Below, piece by piece: positions 13,075-15,694 of a DNA stretch of 15,694 nucleotides. The DNA comes from Treponemataceae bacterium. GTDB lineage: Bacteria; Spirochaetota; Spirochaetia; Treponematales; Treponemataceae. The notes beneath the pieces are model-generated. The model was not told the DNA's origin. It did no database searches and saw only the letters and a program-made list of their open reading frames with translations. Every line of letters begins with the position of its first letter. The stretch's first letter is position 1. A program made the position numbers and the translations under genes. The stretch lies in NCBI GenBank assembly GCA_024697985.1, contig JAILRX010000250.1, positions 1 through 15,694 on the forward strand. The letters are read 5' to 3'.

Positions 13075-13110
13075 AAAAAAAAGCCTGCCTCCCATTCAGG
13101 AAAGCAGGCT
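13075..13110 (-). terminator. Intrinsic terminator of the large surface protein gene
   Basis: AGCCUGC-UUUCC pairs with GGGAG-GCAGGCU (12 pairs including two G-U) around a five-base loop, followed by a run of eight T counting the last stem base, 24 bases after the stop codon. This is the best intrinsic terminator in the window. The next promoter (-35 at 13059) begins 15 bases after it. Confidence 0.92.
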
Positions 13111-13134
13111 GAAAAACGTTTCTAAAGACCGAAG

Positions 13135-15694
13135 TTATTCGCTGTCCATAAGTTGTGCAGTTTCAAGACCCGTCTTTGTACCATATCCAAGGATAGGTGC
13201 ATTTACAGTTCCATTATTCTTGATACCGACACCAACGCTGTAGTCCAAAGGAACCTGACTGGTTGGAATTGTTGCAACTTCCCAGTTACCGATGAACTTT
13301 TCGCTTGATACACCATCAGCTGGCAAGCCGTTAGCATCAAGTTTTTCCAACCAAGCTACACGGTTAGAGAAGCTTGTCTTTGTAAAGGCCGACATGTAGT
13401 ACGAAATATATGGAATGTACATAGATTTCGTCGTTCCATCAGGTTTAGAAACAGTCTTCGCTTCTGAACTTACATCGATACTGATGTTCGTACCTACAGA
13501 AAGGTAACTGTCGACTGTTACAACAGTTGGTGTATCATCATCATAGTCTTCAAGATAAGCATACCTGAGGTCTCCTGATGAAGCACCGTAGTAGGCAATA
13601 TGGATTCCACCAGCTGCATCAACTGCCATATCAACATACCAGCCGGCAAAGTTCGAATCAATTGGCATAGTGTTCGTTCCCCACTGTGCAGCATTATTCG
13701 TGTCCGTAGCATTAGTATTGTAGCTAAACAAAAGCTGTGTATTTGAAGCATCATACCAAGCAACTACAGCAACATCTTTTTCTGTACCAGTCTTTTCTTT
13801 TGGAACAACACCAACTGCTACATATTCACCAGCTTTACCTACATTATTCTTGATGTCTCCATTATTTGTAGGCGTACTTGATGATGTGTTACCAGCTACA
13901 ACCTGATAGTTTTCAGCTGAACCATAATTACTATTATCATGATTTACGAGTCCTCCTGTAAATCCAGAATCATAAGCAGAACCTGTTACAGTTCCATACC
14001 TGAACCTTACCTGATCAGAACTTGAATCATAGTAAACAAGATATACTCCATCATCACCAGTGGCAATTTTTGGATTAACTACCCTTTGAGAATTAAACGT
14101 ACTACCATTGTAAGCATTTTCAATAGCACGCTTCTTTTTACCTTTTGAGTAAGCAGCGTAAGAACTTCCATTTGGACTTGAATCCCTATATCCTGAATTC
14201 CAACCACTACTATGGTAAATACGAACGGTATCAGGATCATTTTTTGTATTCCAAGCATAGAAATAGCTGTTTGCTCTTCCGTCATTACTCATTTCACCAG
14301 TACCACCACTATCACCGTTCTGTGAAACACCATAAATTTTACCATTCGTATCAATAGCTACACTCGTATCGTACCATTGAGAGAATGAGTAGTCCGTGAC
14401 AAAATCACTATTTCCCGCCAATGTAGAAGAAAGATACATTTTGTAAGACTGTGCTCCACTGTCGTATGCAAATCCTACAGTCTGATTGCTGTCTTTTCCA
14501 ACTCTCATTGTCGGATATCGGATGGTTGTATCACTTACAACTGTAGTAAATTTCCATATCTGAAGAACCCTGTCGTCTGTCAGATTATCATTATTGCTGG
14601 CAGCAGAAATTCCAGTGGTAACATTGTTTTTGTCCAAGTTATAGGCTTTAGTATTGTCATTGATGTTGTTTACGGCTTCAACTTCGCCAAGTTTCAACGT
14701 CAATGCAACACTATTACTGCTTGGAACTGTGTATCTAAGAACTCTTTCTCCGCTGACTGTTGTTGGGGTTACAGAAGTTCCGTTTATAGTTGCTGAATCG
14801 CTGTCAAGGTTAAATCCATGAACAGTAATTGTTTCACCCTGTCTAACTGGGAATCGGCCAGAAGCTGAACGGTTAAAGGTTGATGGTGCTCCCGAAGAAG
14901 CGTTGCTCAAAGCCGTATCAATTCTGGTTATGTAAGGACGGACATCAACGTCAGTCTGAGCATATCCCCATGACTCAAATGAGAATCTGTTTCGGGTCGT
15001 CCTGCTTGTATTTTCAGAACTTGTGTAAGAACCGGCTGTAGAAGTTCTGTCCGATGCATCGGTTACAAGAAGCTTTATGGTTGTTCCCACTTTTGCTACT
15101 GCTGAAATCGAACTTGTGTCCCACAGGTAAGCAAATTCTGCGAAGTGGCCTTCCTGATCCTGGATCTGATGCAGTTCGGTCGTGCCGTTTACGTTGGCTG
15201 CGGCTACGAGTTTCTTGGCCGTAGAATCCCATTCTGCTACGGTATAAGTCGTGCCGTCAATGTTGAGTTTGATGGAAACAATCTTCTGGTTATCGAGTAC
15301 CTGACCTCTGATCCAGACCTTACCGCTCAAAGTTGGATTTACGGTAGCGTAGGTCGAAGTCAATGTATTTCTTGGTTCGATATGACCGATCGTCTTGTCC
15401 CATGAACCGCTGTTAAGTGATGAAAGCTGATATACAGCCCAGTCTTCATCATCAACGTCGCCATCCTCATTCTGGTCTACGGCGTAATCTGCGAAGGCTT
15501 CGTAAGCTTTCGTGTTAAATTCGAGGAGCTGTCCGACTGGAGAAACTTCATCGACGTTTTCCATTGCGACTGTGAACGTCTTTTCGGCACTTGGAAGTCC
15601 AAGGCTGTCTTCTACCCAGAGCGTAAACGTTACATTTCCGTTGTTTGCAAGAGGCGCACAGGTCGAGCCGCTCAAAACGAAGGCCTTTTCCGTG
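13135..15694 (-). CDS. Large Ser/Thr/Asn-rich surface-type protein, C-terminal 852 residues (5' end outside window)
   Basis: The frame is open to the right edge (first codons read T-E-K-A-F-V-L-S-G-S), so the start is not here; a TTG at 15675 is not convincing. Visible layout: an Ig/cadherin-like piece (VTFTLWVEDSLGLPSAEKTF, near 15635-15575); a perfect EF-hand/dockerin-type loop DQNEDGDVDDED (15477-15442); another beta-rich domain; an IPT/TIG-like domain with RQGETITVHGFNLDSDSATI (14841-14782); and a long C-terminal half with repeated strands such as VDMAVDAAGGIHIAYYG and VNPKIATGDDGVYLVYYD, like beta-propeller blades. No C-terminal anchor or sorting signal is seen. It is probably secreted or outer-surface, with calcium- and possibly glycan-binding modules; its function is unknown. 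Confidence 0.8.
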   Translation of the reverse strand, partial: TEKAFVLSGSTCAPLANNGNVTFTLWVEDSLGLPSAEKTFTVAMENVDEVSPVGQLLEFNTKAYEAFADYAVDQNEDGDVDDEDWAVYQLSSLNSGSWDKTIGHIEPRNTLTSTYATVNPTLSGKVWIRGQVLDNQKIVSIKLNIDGTTYTVAEWDSTAKKLVAAANVNGTTELHQIQDQEGHFAEFAYLWDTSSISAVAKVGTTIKLLVTDASDRTSTAGSYTSSENTSRTTRNRFSFESWGYAQTDVDVRPYITRIDTALSNASSGAPSTFNRSASGRFPVRQGETITVHGFNLDSDSATINGTSVTPTTVSGERVLRYTVPSSNSVALTLKLGEVEAVNNINDNTKAYNLDKNNVTTGISAASNNDNLTDDRVLQIWKFTTVVSDTTIRYPTMRVGKDSNQTVGFAYDSGAQSYKMYLSSTLAGNSDFVTDYSFSQWYDTSVAIDTNGKIYGVSQNGDSGGTGEMSNDGRANSYFYAWNTKNDPDTVRIYHSSGWNSGYRDSSPNGSSYAAYSKGKKKRAIENAYNGSTFNSQRVVNPKIATGDDGVYLVYYDSSSDQVRFRYGTVTGSAYDSGFTGGLVNHDNSNYGSAENYQVVAGNTSSSTPTNNGDIKNNVGKAGEYVAVGVVPKEKTGTEKDVAVVAWYDASNTQLLFSYNTNATDTNNAAQWGTNTMPIDSNFAGWYVDMAVDAAGGIHIAYYGASSGDLRYAYLEDYDDDTPTVVTVDSYLSVGTNISIDVSSEAKTVSKPDGTTKSMYIPYISYYMSAFTKTSFSNRVAWLEKLDANGLPADGVSSEKFIGNWEVATIPTSQVPLDYSVGVGIKNNGTVNAPILGYGTKTGLETAQLMDSE

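Noticed and set aside
1..15694. Mobile elements, phage genes, toxin-antitoxin or defence systems
   Set aside because: None seen: no transposase, integrase, terminal inverted repeats or defence-type proteins in any frame read.

Overview
The window looks like a chromosomal segment of a treponeme (Spirochaetota), probably a non-pallidum, gut- or oral-type species. The grounds are the minus-strand gene order rpmG, tRNA-Trp, secE, nusG, rplK, rplA, rplJ, rplL, rpoB, which as I recall matches the Treponema pallidum arrangement; a NusG-domain-II membrane-anchored protein; and a divergent polysaccharide deacetylase of the spirochaete kind. I worked by reading only; no similarity search was run.

Region 1 (1-5852, minus strand) is the transcription/translation core operon. 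A near-consensus sigma-70 type promoter (TTGACA, 17 bp, TATACT) sits just upstream of tRNA-Thr(GGU). After it come L33, tRNA-Trp(CCA), SecE, NusG, L11, L1, L10, L7/L12 and the first 707 codons of the RNA polymerase beta subunit, which runs off the left edge. Spacing is tight: the ribosome binding sites of rplA and rplJ lie inside the last codons of the gene before. The three longer gaps (before rplK, rplL and rpoB) each hold RNA hairpins that could set protein ratios by attenuation, processing or autoregulation.

Region 2 (about 5880-9490, plus strand) carries a serine O-acetyltransferase (cysteine synthesis), a small NusG-domain-II protein four bases behind it, the RadA/Sms branch-migration ATPase with an odd low-complexity insert, and an MgtC/SapB-family membrane protein with its own promoter.

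Region 3 (9500-13059, minus strand) is an operon of a membrane-anchored divergent polysaccharide deacetylase, TsaD (tRNA t6A synthesis) and AroA (EPSP synthase, with some unusual active-site residues). It converges on the MgtC gene with only 9 bases between the stop codons.

Region 4 (13075-15694, minus strand) is the 3' part of a very large Ser/Thr/Asn-rich, probably surface or secreted, protein. It shows an EF-hand/dockerin-type loop, an IPT/TIG-like domain and a repeated beta-propeller-like C-terminal half, and is closed by a strong intrinsic terminator.

I did not find a new defence or mobile system. The points most worth a second look are a recurring layout in which a TATAAT box lies 6-8 bases before an ATG with no Shine-Dalgarno (candidate leaderless mRNAs), heavy CGA arginine codon use in highly expressed genes, Ser rather than Asn at the rifampicin position of RpoB, an L33 zinc site with one cysteine replaced, and the structured gaps of the ribosomal operon. 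No stretch longer than 300 bases lacks a gene.
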